64,000 nt of DNA, from assembly GCF_036227405.1 (NCBI RefSeq), contig NZ_CP109473.1, positions 806,001 through 870,000 on the forward strand. The letters run 5' to 3'. Of the stretch, positions 16,836-26,153 are shown piece after piece (position 1 is the first letter of the stretch; every line of letters starts with the position of its first letter). The notes beneath the pieces were generated by a model. The model saw nothing but the letters and a program-made list of their open reading frames with translations, had not been told where the DNA came from and searched no databases. The DNA is from Streptomyces sp. NBC_01460 (lineage in GTDB: Bacteria > Actinomycetota > Actinomycetes > Streptomycetales > Streptomycetaceae). The position numbers and the translations under genes are program-made.

Positions 16836-17948
16836 TCAGCGCCGGCCCGCGGCGAGCGCCAGGGTCTGGCGCAGGGTGCCGTAGGCGGGCTTGGGGGCGT
16901 AGTTCTCGTCGAGGATGTTGGCCGCGCCCTGGCCGGGGAAGGTGTCCGGCACCCAGGAGTAGCTGTCGGTGAAGCCCCAGACGGTGAAGTCGTTGCAGCC
17001 GGGAGTGAGCAGGCAGCCGCGCAGGAGGACGCCGTAGCCCTCGGCCTGGGCCTGGGCCTCCAGCTTCGTGCTGTCGGCCGGCATGGGGATGCGTACGTCG
17101 GCCTCCGTGATCGCGGTCTCCAGGCCGAGGCGGTCGAAGCGCAGCATGTTGTCGGCGATGTCGTGCGGCGCGCTGTACTGGACGGCCAGGTGGCCCTGGA
17201 TCCCGACGCCGTGGACAGGGACGCGCTGCTTGCGCAGGGTCGTGACCAGCTCGTGGAGGGCCGTGCTCTTCGCGTTGACGCCCTCGATGTTGTAGTCGTT
17301 GATGAACAGCCGGGCCTTCGGGTCCGCCTGGTGTGCCCAGCGGAAGGCGTCGGCGATGTAGCCGGGGCCCAGCTTCCGCAGCCAGATGCTGTCCCGCAGC
17401 GTGCCGTCGTCGTCGAAGGCCTCGTTGACGACGTCCCACTGCCAGACCCTGCCCTTGAAGTGGGCGACCTGGTCGGTGACGTGCCGGTGCAGGATCTCCC
17501 GCAGCTCGCCGGCGGTGAAGTCGCCCTCGTTCAGCCAGGCCGGGAGCTGGCTGTGCCACACCAGGGTGTGACCGCGGACCAGTTGCTTGTTCTTCGCGGC
17601 GAAGTCGACGAGTCGGTCGGCGGCGGCCCAGTCGTACGTGCCCCGCTCAGGCTCCACCGCCTCCCACTTCATGACGTTCTCCGGGGTCACGGACGTGAAC
17701 TCCTTCTCGACCTCGGCGCGGTAGGGCGCGTCATCGGAGAGAGCGGTGGTGTCGACTGCTGTGCCGATGCGCAGTCCGGCCTTCAGGCCGAGGGCGCCGA
17801 GCGTCTGCCGGGCCGGTGAGCCGCTGCCTTTCCCGGCGTGCCGCCCGGTGTCGACGGTGGCGGCGGAAGCGCTGGAGAGGGCGAACGCGGAGACGAGGAG
17901 CACGGCGGCCGCGGAGCCCACCGCGACCGAGCGGTTTGCCTTGAACAT
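16836..17948 (-). CDS. secreted GH10 endo-1,4-beta-xylanase
   Basis: A 370-residue secreted xylanase. The signal peptide ends around ASA-ATV (residue 30). The GH10 barrel includes WHSQLPAW, the acid/base Glu176 in WDVVNEAF and the nucleophile Glu282 in AITEADV. No carbohydrate-binding module follows, so it is a catalytic-domain-only form. The ATG at 17948 has GGAAAGG 8 nt upstream; longer in-frame starts lack a signal-like N-terminus. A TCGAAAC-TTTCGA dyad at 18011-18023 lies in its promoter region, matching the one upstream of bxlE, which points to control by the nearby LacI regulator. Confidence 0.92.
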   Translation of the reverse strand: MFKANRSVAVGSAAAVLLVSAFALSSASAATVDTGRHAGKGSGSPARQTLGALGLKAGLRIGTAVDTTALSDDAPYRAEVEKEFTSVTPENVMKWEAVEPERGTYDWAAADRLVDFAAKNKQLVRGHTLVWHSQLPAWLNEGDFTAGELREILHRHVTDQVAHFKGRVWQWDVVNEAFDDDGTLRDSIWLRKLGPGYIADAFRWAHQADPKARLFINDYNIEGVNAKSTALHELVTTLRKQRVPVHGVGIQGHLAVQYSAPHDIADNMLRFDRLGLETAITEADVRIPMPADSTKLEAQAQAEGYGVLLRGCLLTPGCNDFTVWGFTDSYSWVPDTFPGQGAANILDENYAPKPAYGTLRQTLALAAGRR

Positions 17949-18010
17949 GACAGATGCCTTTCCATGACGACGCGTGGAAGCGAAACCGCCCCGAGCGCGC
18001 CGGGCGGCCT

Positions 18011-18023
18011 TCGAAACTTTCGA
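18011..18023. promoter_or_regulatory. probable BxlR-type operator, xylanase promoter
   Basis: A perfect odd-centred palindrome TCGAAA-C-TTTCGA, 63-75 bp upstream of the xylanase start. A further CGAAAC half-site begins at 17981. It contains CGAA-N3-TTCG, also present at 23704-23714 upstream of bxlE. Confidence 0.6.
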
Positions 18024-18061
18024 CATCTCCCCGCACACCCCTCCGGGATGCGCGGGGCGGG

Positions 18062-18089
18062 CGTGCGGGGGGCCTCGGCCCCCCGCACG
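18062..18089 (-). terminator. terminator of the bxl operon
   Basis: A perfect 13-bp inverted repeat (arms 18062-18074 and 18077-18089) that abuts the bxlA stop codon at 18090-18092. It separates the bxl operon from the xylanase promoter. Confidence 0.8.
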
Positions 18090-20492
18090 TCACTTCTGTG
18101 CGAGCGGCGCGTCGACCGAGGTGTCGCAGACCAGGCGGCGCCGGTGATCGACGGTGCGCTCCGGCCCGGTGAGCCGCAGCCGTACGGTGTGCCGGACGTC
18201 GGCCGCGTCGCTGGAGGTGGCGAAGCGCAGCTCGAGGTCTCCGGGCTCGACGATGCGGTGCCCGCCGGTCCCGGTGAAGGAGACCAGGTCCGGATGGAAG
18301 CGGAAACTCACCCTCCGCGACTCCCCCGCGGCGAGCGGCACCCGGGCGTATCCGATGAGCCGTGCCTCTGGGCGCGTGGTCTGCGCGACCGGGTCGTGGA
18401 CGTAGAGCTGGACCACCTCGGCCCCGTCCTGCTCACCGGTGTTGCGGACCGTGAGCGTGAGGTCGGTCTCCCCGTCGGTGGGGAGCTCGGCCGGCACGTC
18501 GGCGCCGGCCTCCCACGCGAACGAGGTGTACGAGAGCCCGTGCCCGAACGGATAGAGCGGGGTGGGGTCGAGATTGGTGACCCCGTTGGCCCGGCCCAGC
18601 GGAGGCTGCAGATAGGTCCACGGCTGACCGCCGGTGCCGTGGGGCACCCCCACGGGCAGACGCCCGGACGGGTTGACACGCCCCGACAGCACGCCCGCGA
18701 GCGCGGGTCCGCCCTCCTCACCGGGGAAGAACGCCTGCACGCACCCGGCCAGCCGGTCCGCCCGGCCGCCGAGGGCGTACGTACGGCCCGTCAGCAGCAC
18801 CAGGACGACCGGCGTGCCGGTCGCGAGCAGCGCGTCCAGGAGCTCGCCCTGGAGGCCCGGCAGCGCGAGGTCGGCCACGTCGCAGCCCTCACCGGAGGTG
18901 CCGCGGCCGAAGAGTCCGGCCCGGTCGCCGAGCACGGCCACACAGACGTCCGCTCCGGCCGCCAGCGCGGCGGCCGCCCCGATACCCTCCGCGTCCGTGC
19001 CGTCCACGTCGCAGCCCTGCGCGTGGTCGATACCCGCACCTGGGAACTCCTCGCGGAGCGCCTCCAGCACCGTGGGGATGGCGATCCCCATGGGCGCCCC
19101 GGGGTGCTGGACCCCGACGTGGCTCGGGAAGGAGTAGCAGCCGAGCATGGCCAGCGGATCGTCGGCGCGCGGTCCGACGACCGCGATCCGTCCGGTGCCG
19201 CTCAGCGGCAGCGCACCCTCCGGGTTGGCCAGCAGGACGCAGGACCGCTCGGCGAGCAGCCGGGCCAGGGCACGGTTCCGCGGCGGGTCGAGGTCCACCG
19301 CCCCGCGCGCCCGTCCCGGTTCCACGCCTTGCAGCGCGGACGGCAGGACCTGGTGCTCCGGGTCGAGCAGGCCGAGCTCGCACTTCTGCAGCAGGACCCT
19401 GCGCAGGGCGCGGTCCACCAGTTCCTCGGCCACCAGTCCGTCCCGCACGGCGGCGACGAGTGCGTCACCGTAGCTGCGCACGGTGGGCAGTTCCACGTCG
19501 ACGCCGGCGGTCAGGGCCAGTCGGGCCGCGTCGCCGCGGTCCGCGGCCACCTTGTGCAGGGTCTCCAGGAAGCCGATGCCGAAGTAGTCGGCGACGACCG
19601 TGCCGCCGAAGTCCCAGGTGTCGCGGAGGAGGCCGGTGAGCAGGGACGGGTCGGCGGCCACGGGGACCCCGTCGATCTCGGCGTACGAGTGCATCACCGA
19701 GCGGGCGCCGCCGTCACGGACCGCCATCTCGAACGGCGGGAGGATCACGTCGGCCATCTCCCGGGCACCGGCCCGGACGGGGGCGAGGTTGCGGGCGCCG
19801 GCCGACGCGGAGTAGCCCGCGAAGTGCTTGAGCGTGGCGACGATCCCCGCCGATTCCAGCCCCTTCACGTAGGCCGTGGCGATGGTGGCGACCAGGTAGG
19901 GGTCCTCGCCGATCGTCTCCTCGACACGTCCCCAGCGCAGGTCCCGCACGACGTCCAGCACCGGCGCGAGCCCCTGGTGGATCCCGACCGACCGCATGTC
20001 GCCGCCGATGCGGTGCGCCACCTCGGCGACCAGCTCGGGGTCCCAGGCGGCGCCCCAGGCGAGCGGGACGGGGTAGGCGGTGGCGCCCCACGCGGTGAAC
20101 CCGGCGAGGCACTCCTCGTGGGCGAGCGCCGGGATCCCGAACCGGCCGGCCTCCACGATGCGGGCCTGGGCCGTGGCCAGCGAGACGGCGCCGACACCGG
20201 GGTCCACCGGGGCGGTGCCGAACGGGCGGGTGAGCTGGCCGAGTCCGCGCGTGGTGAGGGCCTCGAAGTCGACCGGGTCGACCATGTCGTTCTGGTGCGG
20301 CGCGACTCCGTCACCCTCCGCGTCTGCGCCCACCCAGATTCCGTACAGCTGGGCGGCCTTCTCCTCGAGGGTCATACGGGCCGCCAGATCGGCCACCCTC
20401 ACCTCGGGGCTGAGCGAGGGGTCGCGCCACGGGCCGTCGACGGCGGAGGGCGGATCGGCCCGGCGGGCCTGCGGGACGGGGTGGATTGCCAT
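18090..20492 (-). CDS. bxlA: GH3 beta-xylosidase/beta-glucosidase
   Basis: An 800-residue GH3 enzyme with no signal peptide, so it acts on imported oligosaccharides in the cytoplasm. The (beta/alpha)8 domain contains KHFAGYSAS (residues about 222-230) and the nucleophile Asp302 in VVADYFGIG. The alpha/beta sandwich and a C-terminal fibronectin III-like domain (ELRFATSSDAADV) follow. It is the last gene after two sugar permeases and a binding protein, the order of the bxlEFGA xylobiose operon described in other streptomycetes, so xylobiose is the likely substrate. I chose the ATG at 20492, with AGAGGA upstream; an ATG 21 bp earlier lacks a ribosome site. Confidence 0.88.
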   Translation of the reverse strand: MAIHPVPQARRADPPSAVDGPWRDPSLSPEVRVADLAARMTLEEKAAQLYGIWVGADAEGDGVAPHQNDMVDPVDFEALTTRGLGQLTRPFGTAPVDPGVGAVSLATAQARIVEAGRFGIPALAHEECLAGFTAWGATAYPVPLAWGAAWDPELVAEVAHRIGGDMRSVGIHQGLAPVLDVVRDLRWGRVEETIGEDPYLVATIATAYVKGLESAGIVATLKHFAGYSASAGARNLAPVRAGAREMADVILPPFEMAVRDGGARSVMHSYAEIDGVPVAADPSLLTGLLRDTWDFGGTVVADYFGIGFLETLHKVAADRGDAARLALTAGVDVELPTVRSYGDALVAAVRDGLVAEELVDRALRRVLLQKCELGLLDPEHQVLPSALQGVEPGRARGAVDLDPPRNRALARLLAERSCVLLANPEGALPLSGTGRIAVVGPRADDPLAMLGCYSFPSHVGVQHPGAPMGIAIPTVLEALREEFPGAGIDHAQGCDVDGTDAEGIGAAAALAAGADVCVAVLGDRAGLFGRGTSGEGCDVADLALPGLQGELLDALLATGTPVVLVLLTGRTYALGGRADRLAGCVQAFFPGEEGGPALAGVLSGRVNPSGRLPVGVPHGTGGQPWTYLQPPLGRANGVTNLDPTPLYPFGHGLSYTSFAWEAGADVPAELPTDGETDLTLTVRNTGEQDGAEVVQLYVHDPVAQTTRPEARLIGYARVPLAAGESRRVSFRFHPDLVSFTGTGGHRIVEPGDLELRFATSSDAADVRHTVRLRLTGPERTVDHRRRLVCDTSVDAPLAQK

Positions 20493-20544
20493 GGCGGCAG
20501 GGGTTCCTCTCATGGGTGCGGTGGTCCGGGGCGGCGTCCGTGTG

Positions 20545-21444
20545 CTATTTGCCGCCCACCCCCATCAGTCCGTTGATCAGCGCCCGCCGGGCCACGAGGT
20601 ACACGGCGAAGATGGGGATGACGGAGAGGACGATCGCCGCCAGCACCGCGGGGATGTTCACTCCGAACTGGCTCATGAAGTTGAACAGGCCGAGCGTCAG
20701 GACGCGTTGCTCCTCCGACTGGGTCAGGATCAGCGGGAAGAGGAAGCCGTTCCACGCCTGCAGGGCGGAGAAGATGGCGACCGTGCTGATCCCGGCCCTG
20801 GACAGCGGCACCGCCAGCTGCCAGAGCATGCGCACCGGTGAGGCCCCGTCGAGGGACATCGCCTCGTACATCTCCTCGGAGACGTCACGCATCGTGCCGC
20901 TGAGCACGAGGACCGCGACGGGCATCGCGAAGGCGGCGGTGGGCAGGATGATCGCCCACAGGCTGTCGTACAGCCCCATCTTCCCGATCATCAGGTACAG
21001 GGGCACGATCACCGCCTGCGCCGGGATCGCCACACCGAGGAGGAAGGTCCGGAAGGCGAGCGAGGAGAGGCGGCTGCGGGTGCGCACCGCCACGTACGCG
21101 ACCGGGACGGAGAGCACCAGCACGAGGGCGACGGTGGCCACGGCCACGATCGCGGTGTTGCCGATCAGCGAGAGGAACCCGCTGTCCAGCACGGTGCGGT
21201 AGTTCTCGAGCGTCGGGTCGGTGGGGATCGCCAGCGGGTCGCCGTCGAGTGCCTCGTCCTGGTGCATCAGCGAGGCGGAGACCAGCGTGTAGAGGGGCAC
21301 CAGGACGATGAGGAGCCAGATCAGCGAGCCGAGTCCGGCCACCGGGTTGCCCAGGGGCCTGCGCCGGCGGACCGGGCGTCCGCGGCGGGGCGGGGTGGGT
21401 GCCGCGTCGTGCCGCGGCGCGGCGGGGCGGGTGTCGATCGACAT
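20545..21444 (-). CDS. bxlG: sugar ABC transporter permease, MalG type
   Basis: A 299-residue inner-membrane permease of the carbohydrate ABC importer class with six predicted helices. The cytoplasmic EAA loop, which contacts the ATPase, reads EEMYEAMSLDGASPVRMLWQ. Its ATG lies 4 nt after the stop of the upstream permease, so the pair is translationally coupled. No ATPase gene is present in the operon. Streptomycete transporters of this type usually share the MsiK ATPase encoded elsewhere. The predicted substrate is xylobiose or xylo-oligosaccharides, from the operon context. Confidence 0.88.
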   Translation of the reverse strand: MSIDTRPAAPRHDAAPTPPRRGRPVRRRRPLGNPVAGLGSLIWLLIVLVPLYTLVSASLMHQDEALDGDPLAIPTDPTLENYRTVLDSGFLSLIGNTAIVAVATVALVLVLSVPVAYVAVRTRSRLSSLAFRTFLLGVAIPAQAVIVPLYLMIGKMGLYDSLWAIILPTAAFAMPVAVLVLSGTMRDVSEEMYEAMSLDGASPVRMLWQLAVPLSRAGISTVAIFSALQAWNGFLFPLILTQSEEQRVLTLGLFNFMSQFGVNIPAVLAAIVLSVIPIFAVYLVARRALINGLMGVGGK

Positions 21445-21448
21445 CTCG

Positions 21449-22378
21449 TCACATACCTTCCCGGGTCGACCGCATGGACCCGAAGCCACTGAGGCGCACC
21501 ATGAGGAGCGAGATGCTGGTGGCCACGACGACGAGCGCGGTGGCGACGGCCGCCGCGTAGCCGAGGTCGTACGTCTGGAAGCCGGTCCGGTACATCAGGT
21601 AGGGCAGGATCGTCGTGTCGGTGCCGGGACCGCCCTTGGTCATGATGAGCACGGTGTCGAAGTAGGTCAGCGAGCCGACGATCATCAGGACCGACGAGGT
21701 CGTCATGGTGTGGCGCAGCTGCGGCAGCGTGATGTGGAAGAACTGCCGCACCATGCCCGCCCCGTCGATGGAGGCCGCCTGGTAGAGGACCTCCGGGATC
21801 TGCCGGGCACCGCCCTGGTAGATCAGCGTGTGGAAGGGCATGAACTGCCAGCCGCCGACGAAGGCCACCACGAGCAGGGCGCCGGTGGAGGAGCCCATGA
21901 CGTTGGGGTCGACGCCGAGCCAGGGTCCGATGGTCTGGATCACGCCGAAGTTCGGGTCGAGCAGGGCGTGGAACAGCATCGCGATGGCGGTGGTGGAGAG
22001 CAGCAGCGGGATGAAGAAGATCGCGGACAGGAAGGCCCTGCTCCGCTGGCGTCCCGCGGCCCAGACGCCCAGCAGCAGGGCCACCGGCGTCTGGAAGACC
22101 CAGCTGATCGTGGTGAGCAGGAGGCTCAGCCAGGCTGCCTGGCCGAATTCGGAGTCCTTGAACAGGCGGGTCCAGTTGTCCAGGCCCGTCAGGGTCGGGG
22201 AGTCGAGCCCGTCCCACTCGCAGAAGGAGAGGTAGACGGCGATCGCCAGGGGGACGATCGCGAAGACGGCGAAGAAGAGGATGCCGGGGAGGGCCCAGGC
22301 GACCGGGGGGCGGCCGACGTTTCCGACGGCCGCCTTCCTGTCTCCGTGCCTCTTCGCAACCGGAGTGTGGTGGGACAT
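21449..22378 (-). CDS. bxlF: sugar ABC transporter permease, MalF type
   Basis: A 309-residue permease with six predicted helices. The EAA loop reads EVLYQAASIDGAGMVRQFFH. It is the first of the permease pair: its start lies 2 bp after the stop of the binding-protein gene, and its stop lies 4 bp before the next permease. With bxlE and bxlG it forms the import complex for xylo-oligosaccharides. Confidence 0.88.
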   Translation of the reverse strand: MSHHTPVAKRHGDRKAAVGNVGRPPVAWALPGILFFAVFAIVPLAIAVYLSFCEWDGLDSPTLTGLDNWTRLFKDSEFGQAAWLSLLLTTISWVFQTPVALLLGVWAAGRQRSRAFLSAIFFIPLLLSTTAIAMLFHALLDPNFGVIQTIGPWLGVDPNVMGSSTGALLVVAFVGGWQFMPFHTLIYQGGARQIPEVLYQAASIDGAGMVRQFFHITLPQLRHTMTTSSVLMIVGSLTYFDTVLIMTKGGPGTDTTILPYLMYRTGFQTYDLGYAAAVATALVVVATSISLLMVRLSGFGSMRSTREGM

Positions 22379-22380
22379 CG

Positions 22381-23688
22381 TTACCTGGCGGCCTTCATTG
22401 CTTCGACGAACTGCTCAGGGGTCGTCTTGCCGGCGAACAGCTTGCTGATCTCCGTGAGCAGGGGCGTGGCGTACTGGGCTTCGAGCGCCTGGTCCCAGGA
22501 GAGGGTGAAGCTCGGGGCCTTCTGCACCATCTCGTACTGGTCGGTGGCGAACTGCGGGTTGGGGGAACCGCTCAGCATCGAGGCCGCGTTCGACGTGGTG
22601 GGCACATCACCGTTGTCGACGAGGGCCTGCGCGTAGGTCTTCGACGCCATGGCCTTCAGGAACGCGACGGCGGTGTCCTTGTGCTTGGTCCGGGCGTTGA
22701 CGGACCAGTAGTTGGTGGGGTTGCCCACCACGTTCGCGGGATCGCCCACCCCGCCGGCCACGGTCGGGAAGGCGGTCCAGCCGAGGTCCTTCTTCGCGAA
22801 CTCCGGGGCCTTGCCCAGCTGCGTCGAGTACTCCCACGAACCCATGAGGTGCATGGCGGCCTTGCCCTTGTTGAGCAGGGTCGGGGCTCCGCCGTTGCCG
22901 TAGTCCACGGAGTTGAAGTTCTTGCCGAAGGCGCCGCCGTCGACCAACTCCTTGACGGTCTGCGCCGTCCTGAGCACCGCCGGGTCGCCCCAGCCCTCGG
23001 TGTCGCCGTCCTGGATCTTCTTGAAGACCTCGGGGCCGCCGATCCGGTCCAGCAGGTACTCCATCCACATCAGTTCGGGCCACTTGTCGGAGCCGCCGAG
23101 CGCGAAGGGGGTGATGCCGGCGTCCTTGAAGGTCCTGATGGCCGCCTGCAGGTCCTCCCAGGTCTTGGGGGGCTCGATCTCGTGCTCGGCGAAGAGGGCC
23201 TTGTTGTAGAAGAGCATCACGGGCTGCATGCCGCGCATGGGCACCCCGTAGATCTTCCCCTCGAGTCCGCCGGCCGTCATGATCGAGGGCAGGAAGCCGT
23301 CCTTGAGCGTCGCGTCGTTCGTGACCGTCGACGTCAGGTCGACCAGGTCGTCGGAGTCGACGTACGGCTTGATGGAGCCGCCGCCCCAGTTGAAGAAGAC
23401 GTCCGGGGCGCTGGGTGAGCCCATGGCGCTGCGCAGCTTGTTCACGTAGTCGGTGCCGGGGACCGACACCAGCTTGACCTTGACCTCGGAGGTCTTGTTG
23501 AACGTGTCGACGGCGGCCTGCTGAACCTTGACCGCGTCGTCGCCGTAGACATAGGCGGTGATGGTCCCGCTGTCACTGCCGCCCGCGCCGGAGCCGCAGC
23601 CGGCCAGCAGTCCGGCCATGGCCATGGCCGCACCCGCCGCGGCCCATCTCGTCGTACGTGTGCCCTGAGTGAATATCCCCGACCGCAT
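22381..23688 (-). CDS. bxlE: sugar-binding lipoprotein of ABC importer
   Basis: A 435-residue extracellular solute-binding protein of the carbohydrate type. A lipoprotein signal ends at the lipobox LLAGC (Cys near residue 31), followed by a Gly/Ser linker and a two-lobed binding fold with family features such as [20 protein letters not shown] and [12 protein letters not shown]. It should be anchored to the outer face of the membrane, capture xylobiose or related sugars and deliver them to the permeases. It is the first gene of the operon; a CGAA-N3-TTCG dyad lies just upstream of its start. Confidence 0.88.
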   Translation of the reverse strand: MRSGIFTQGTRTTRWAAAGAAMAMAGLLAGCGSGAGGSDSGTITAYVYGDDAVKVQQAAVDTFNKTSEVKVKLVSVPGTDYVNKLRSAMGSPSAPDVFFNWGGGSIKPYVDSDDLVDLTSTVTNDATLKDGFLPSIMTAGGLEGKIYGVPMRGMQPVMLFYNKALFAEHEIEPPKTWEDLQAAIRTFKDAGITPFALGGSDKWPELMWMEYLLDRIGGPEVFKKIQDGDTEGWGDPAVLRTAQTVKELVDGGAFGKNFNSVDYGNGGAPTLLNKGKAAMHLMGSWEYSTQLGKAPEFAKKDLGWTAFPTVAGGVGDPANVVGNPTNYWSVNARTKHKDTAVAFLKAMASKTYAQALVDNGDVPTTSNAASMLSGSPNPQFATDQYEMVQKAPSFTLSWDQALEAQYATPLLTEISKLFAGKTTPEQFVEAMKAAR

Positions 23689-23703
23689 GACCGCACCCTC
23701 TGT

Positions 23704-23714
23704 CGAATGTTTCG
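23704..23714. promoter_or_regulatory. probable BxlR operator upstream of bxlE
   Basis: CGAATGTTTCG, an inverted repeat CGAA-N3-TTCG, 16-26 bp upstream of the bxlE start. The left half recurs as CGAATGTT at 23725, 21 bp (two helical turns) away. It lies in the 152-bp gap between bxlE and bxlR, so binding could control both genes. Confidence 0.6.
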
Positions 23715-23840
23715 GCGTGCCTTTCGAATGTTGCCGGAACCGTACGGTCGTGTTTCGGGCCAGTCAAGAGGGCAGGAGCAAGGATTTACGAACCCTGCCC
23801 GGACGCGTGTGCGGGGCGTCGGGCGAGCTACGATTCGTGC

Positions 23841-24899
23841 ATGAGCCCTGCAAAGGTCCAGCCCCAACAGGAGAAGGCGTCCGTCGGCGAGCCGTCGGAG
23901 AGCACCGCCACGCTGGCAGAGATCGCCCGAGCGGCCGGAGTTTCGGCTCCGACAGTTTCGAAAGTGCTGAACGGACGCGCCGACGTCGCCCCTGGTACGC
24001 GTACGAGGGTGGAGGAGCTGCTGCTGCGCCACGGCTACCGCCGCAGGCGTGGTGCCTCGCAGCAGTCCCGGCTCATCGATCTCGTCTTCCACGAGCTGGA
24101 CAGCGCCTGGGCGATGGAGGTCGTCCGGGGTGTCGAGAACGTCGCCAGGGAGGAGGGCCTGAGCCTGGTCCTCTCGGAGAGCGCCGGCCGGCTCACCCCG
24201 GGCCAGACATGGGTGGACGGGGTCCTGGCCCGCCGCCCGGCCGGAGTGATCCTGGTGCTCTCGGACCTCGACGCGGCGCAGCGGGCCCAGCTGACGAGCC
24301 GCTCCATCCCGTTCGTCGTCGTTGATCCGGCGGGTGATCCCGGTGACGACATCCCGTCGGTGGGGGCCGCCAACTGGCAGGGCGGCCTGGCCGCCACACG
24401 TCACCTGACGGGTCTCGGCCACCGGCGCATCGGTGTCATCGGCGGGCCGGCCCGCATGATGTGCAGCCGGGCCCGGCTGGACGGCTACCGCGCCGCCCTG
24501 GAGACCTCGGGCGTCCCCATGGACCCCGAGCTCGTCCGGGAGGGCGAGTTCAACCATGAGGACGGCTACACGGCGGCACTGGAACTGCTCCGCCTCCCGG
24601 AACGGCCGACGGCCGTCTTCGCCGGGAACGACCTGCAGGCGCTCGGCGTCTACGAGGCCGCGCGCGAGCTGGGGCTGCGGATCCCGGAGGACCTCAGCGT
24701 GGTCGGCTTCGACGACCTGCCGCTCACCCGCTGGATCGGCCCCCCGCTCACCACGGTGCGCCAGCCGCTCATAGAGATGGCGGAGACCGCGGCCCGGCTC
24801 GTCCTCGACCTGGGCCGGGGCCGGCAGCCCGCGACCACCAGGGTCGACCTGGCGACGAGCCTGGTCGTCCGCAGCAGCACGGCCCCGCCGGCGCACTGA
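23841..24899 (+). CDS. bxlR: LacI-family regulator of the xylobiose operon
   Basis: A 352-residue repressor. The LacI helix-turn-helix TLAEIARAAGVSAPTVSKVL with hinge NGRADVAPGTRTRV occupies residues about 24-58, followed by a periplasmic-binding-type sugar-sensing domain (GVIGGPARMMCSRARLDGYR, VFAGNDLQALGVYEAA). It is divergent from bxlEFGA and is the obvious candidate to bind the CGAA-N3-TTCG dyads upstream of bxlE and the xylanase. TACGAT lies 6 nt before the ATG with no ribosome site, so the mRNA is probably leaderless. An unusual N-terminal extension of about 23 residues precedes the DNA-binding domain. Confidence 0.88.
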   Translation: MSPAKVQPQQEKASVGEPSESTATLAEIARAAGVSAPTVSKVLNGRADVAPGTRTRVEELLLRHGYRRRRGASQQSRLIDLVFHELDSAWAMEVVRGVENVAREEGLSLVLSESAGRLTPGQTWVDGVLARRPAGVILVLSDLDAAQRAQLTSRSIPFVVVDPAGDPGDDIPSVGAANWQGGLAATRHLTGLGHRRIGVIGGPARMMCSRARLDGYRAALETSGVPMDPELVREGEFNHEDGYTAALELLRLPERPTAVFAGNDLQALGVYEAARELGLRIPEDLSVVGFDDLPLTRWIGPPLTTVRQPLIEMAETAARLVLDLGRGRQPATTRVDLATSLVVRSSTAPPAH

Positions 24900-24971
24900 G
24901 GAGGGACGGCCGGTGACGCCCGGCGTGCGGAGCCTGCCACGACCGCTGTGACCTGGGCGGACACCGCGGCT

Positions 24972-24994
24972 CCCGGCCTCTGTCAGTGGCCGGG
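24972..24994 (+). terminator. possible terminator after bxlR
   Basis: A 7-bp perfect stem CCCGGCC/GGCCGGG with a 9-nt loop, 72 bp after the bxlR stop. It is weaker than the other hairpins in the window. Confidence 0.35.
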
Positions 24995-25042
24995 TGCAGA
25001 CTGGCACCTGTCCGGCACGACGGCGTTTCGGGAGGTCCTGTC

Positions 25043-26128
25043 ATGACCGATGTACTCCTCACCGTGGGCACGCGCAAAGGGCTGTTCATCGGCCGCAGGC
25101 GCGGTGGGACCTGGGAGTTCGGGGATCCCCATTTCAACGCCCAGGCCATCTACTCGATCGCGATCGACACGCGGGGGGAGACGCCCCGGCTGCTGGTCGG
25201 CGGGGACAGCGCCCACTGGGGCCCCTCGGTCTTCCACTCCGACGACCTGGGCGGGACCTGGGTGGAGCCGAAGCAGCCCGCCGTGAAGTTCCCGCAGTTC
25301 ACCGAGGCGTCGCTGGAGCGGGTCTGGCAGCTGCACCCCGCGGGCCCCGAGGCACCCGACGTCGTCTACGCGGGGACCGAACCGGCCGCGCTGTTCCGGT
25401 CGGACGACCGCGGCGAGTCCTTCGAGCTGGTCCGTCCGCTCTGGGAGCACCCGACGCGGTCCAAGTGGGTGCCGGGCGGGGGCGGCGAGGGCCTGCACAC
25501 CATCCTGACCGACCCGAGGGACGCCCGGGCGGTGACCGTCGCCGTCTCCACCGCGGGCGTGTTCCGCACCGAGGACGGCGGCGAGCGCTGGGCTCCCTCC
25601 AACAAGGGTGTCTCGGCGGTCTTCCTGCCGGATCCCGACCCCGAGTTCGGCCAGTGCGTCCACAAGGTCACCCGGGACGCGGCCGATCCCGACCGGCTCT
25701 ACCTGCAGAACCACTGGGGCGTCTTCCGCAGCGACGACGGCGGCAGGCGCTGGAAGGACATCGGCGCGGGCCTCCCCTCGGACTTCGGCTTCGCCGCCGC
25801 CGCGCACCCGCACCGCGCGGACACGTTCTACGTCTTCCCGATCAACGCCGACGCGGACCGTGTCCCCGCCGGCCACCGCTGCCGGGTCTTCAGGACCCAG
25901 GACGCGGGCGAGACGTGGGAGCCCCTCACGCGCGGCCTTCCGGACGACGACCACTACGGCACGGTGCTGCGCGACGCGCTCTGCGTGGACGACGCCGACC
26001 CGGCCGGCGTCTACTTCGGCAACCGCAACGGCGAGGTGTACGCGAGCGCGGACGACGGCGACACCTGGCAGCAGCTCGTCTCGCACCTGCCCGACGTCCT
26101 CTGCGTACGGGCGGCGGTGCTCGGCTGA
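25043..26128 (+). CDS. BNR/Asp-box beta-propeller protein
   Basis: A 361-residue soluble protein built from Asp-box turns (SDDRGESF, EDGGERW, SDDGGRRW, TQDAGETW, SADDGDTW), as in sialidase-fold or photosystem-assembly-type propellers. No signal peptide is present, so it is probably cytoplasmic. The catalytic Arg triad of sialidases is not evident, so I do not call it a sialidase. The ATG at 25043 has GGAGG 7 nt upstream. Function unknown; it may be a binding scaffold or an uncharacterised hydrolase. Confidence 0.8.
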   Translation: MTDVLLTVGTRKGLFIGRRRGGTWEFGDPHFNAQAIYSIAIDTRGETPRLLVGGDSAHWGPSVFHSDDLGGTWVEPKQPAVKFPQFTEASLERVWQLHPAGPEAPDVVYAGTEPAALFRSDDRGESFELVRPLWEHPTRSKWVPGGGGEGLHTILTDPRDARAVTVAVSTAGVFRTEDGGERWAPSNKGVSAVFLPDPDPEFGQCVHKVTRDAADPDRLYLQNHWGVFRSDDGGRRWKDIGAGLPSDFGFAAAAHPHRADTFYVFPINADADRVPAGHRCRVFRTQDAGETWEPLTRGLPDDDHYGTVLRDALCVDDADPAGVYFGNRNGEVYASADDGDTWQQLVSHLPDVLCVRAAVLG

Positions 26129-26153
26129 CCAACTGCTGCCGGGGCGCGTCCGA

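Noticed and set aside
17838..20576. A 912-codon plus-strand frame opposite bxlA
   Set aside because: Composition is Arg/Gly/Val-rich and low in complexity, with no domains. The GH3 enzyme on the other strand explains the sequence.
25043..26128. Exo-alpha-sialidase annotation for the BNR-repeat protein
   Set aside because: Asp-box turns are present, but the catalytic Arg triad and Tyr/Glu pair are not evident and no signal peptide is present.
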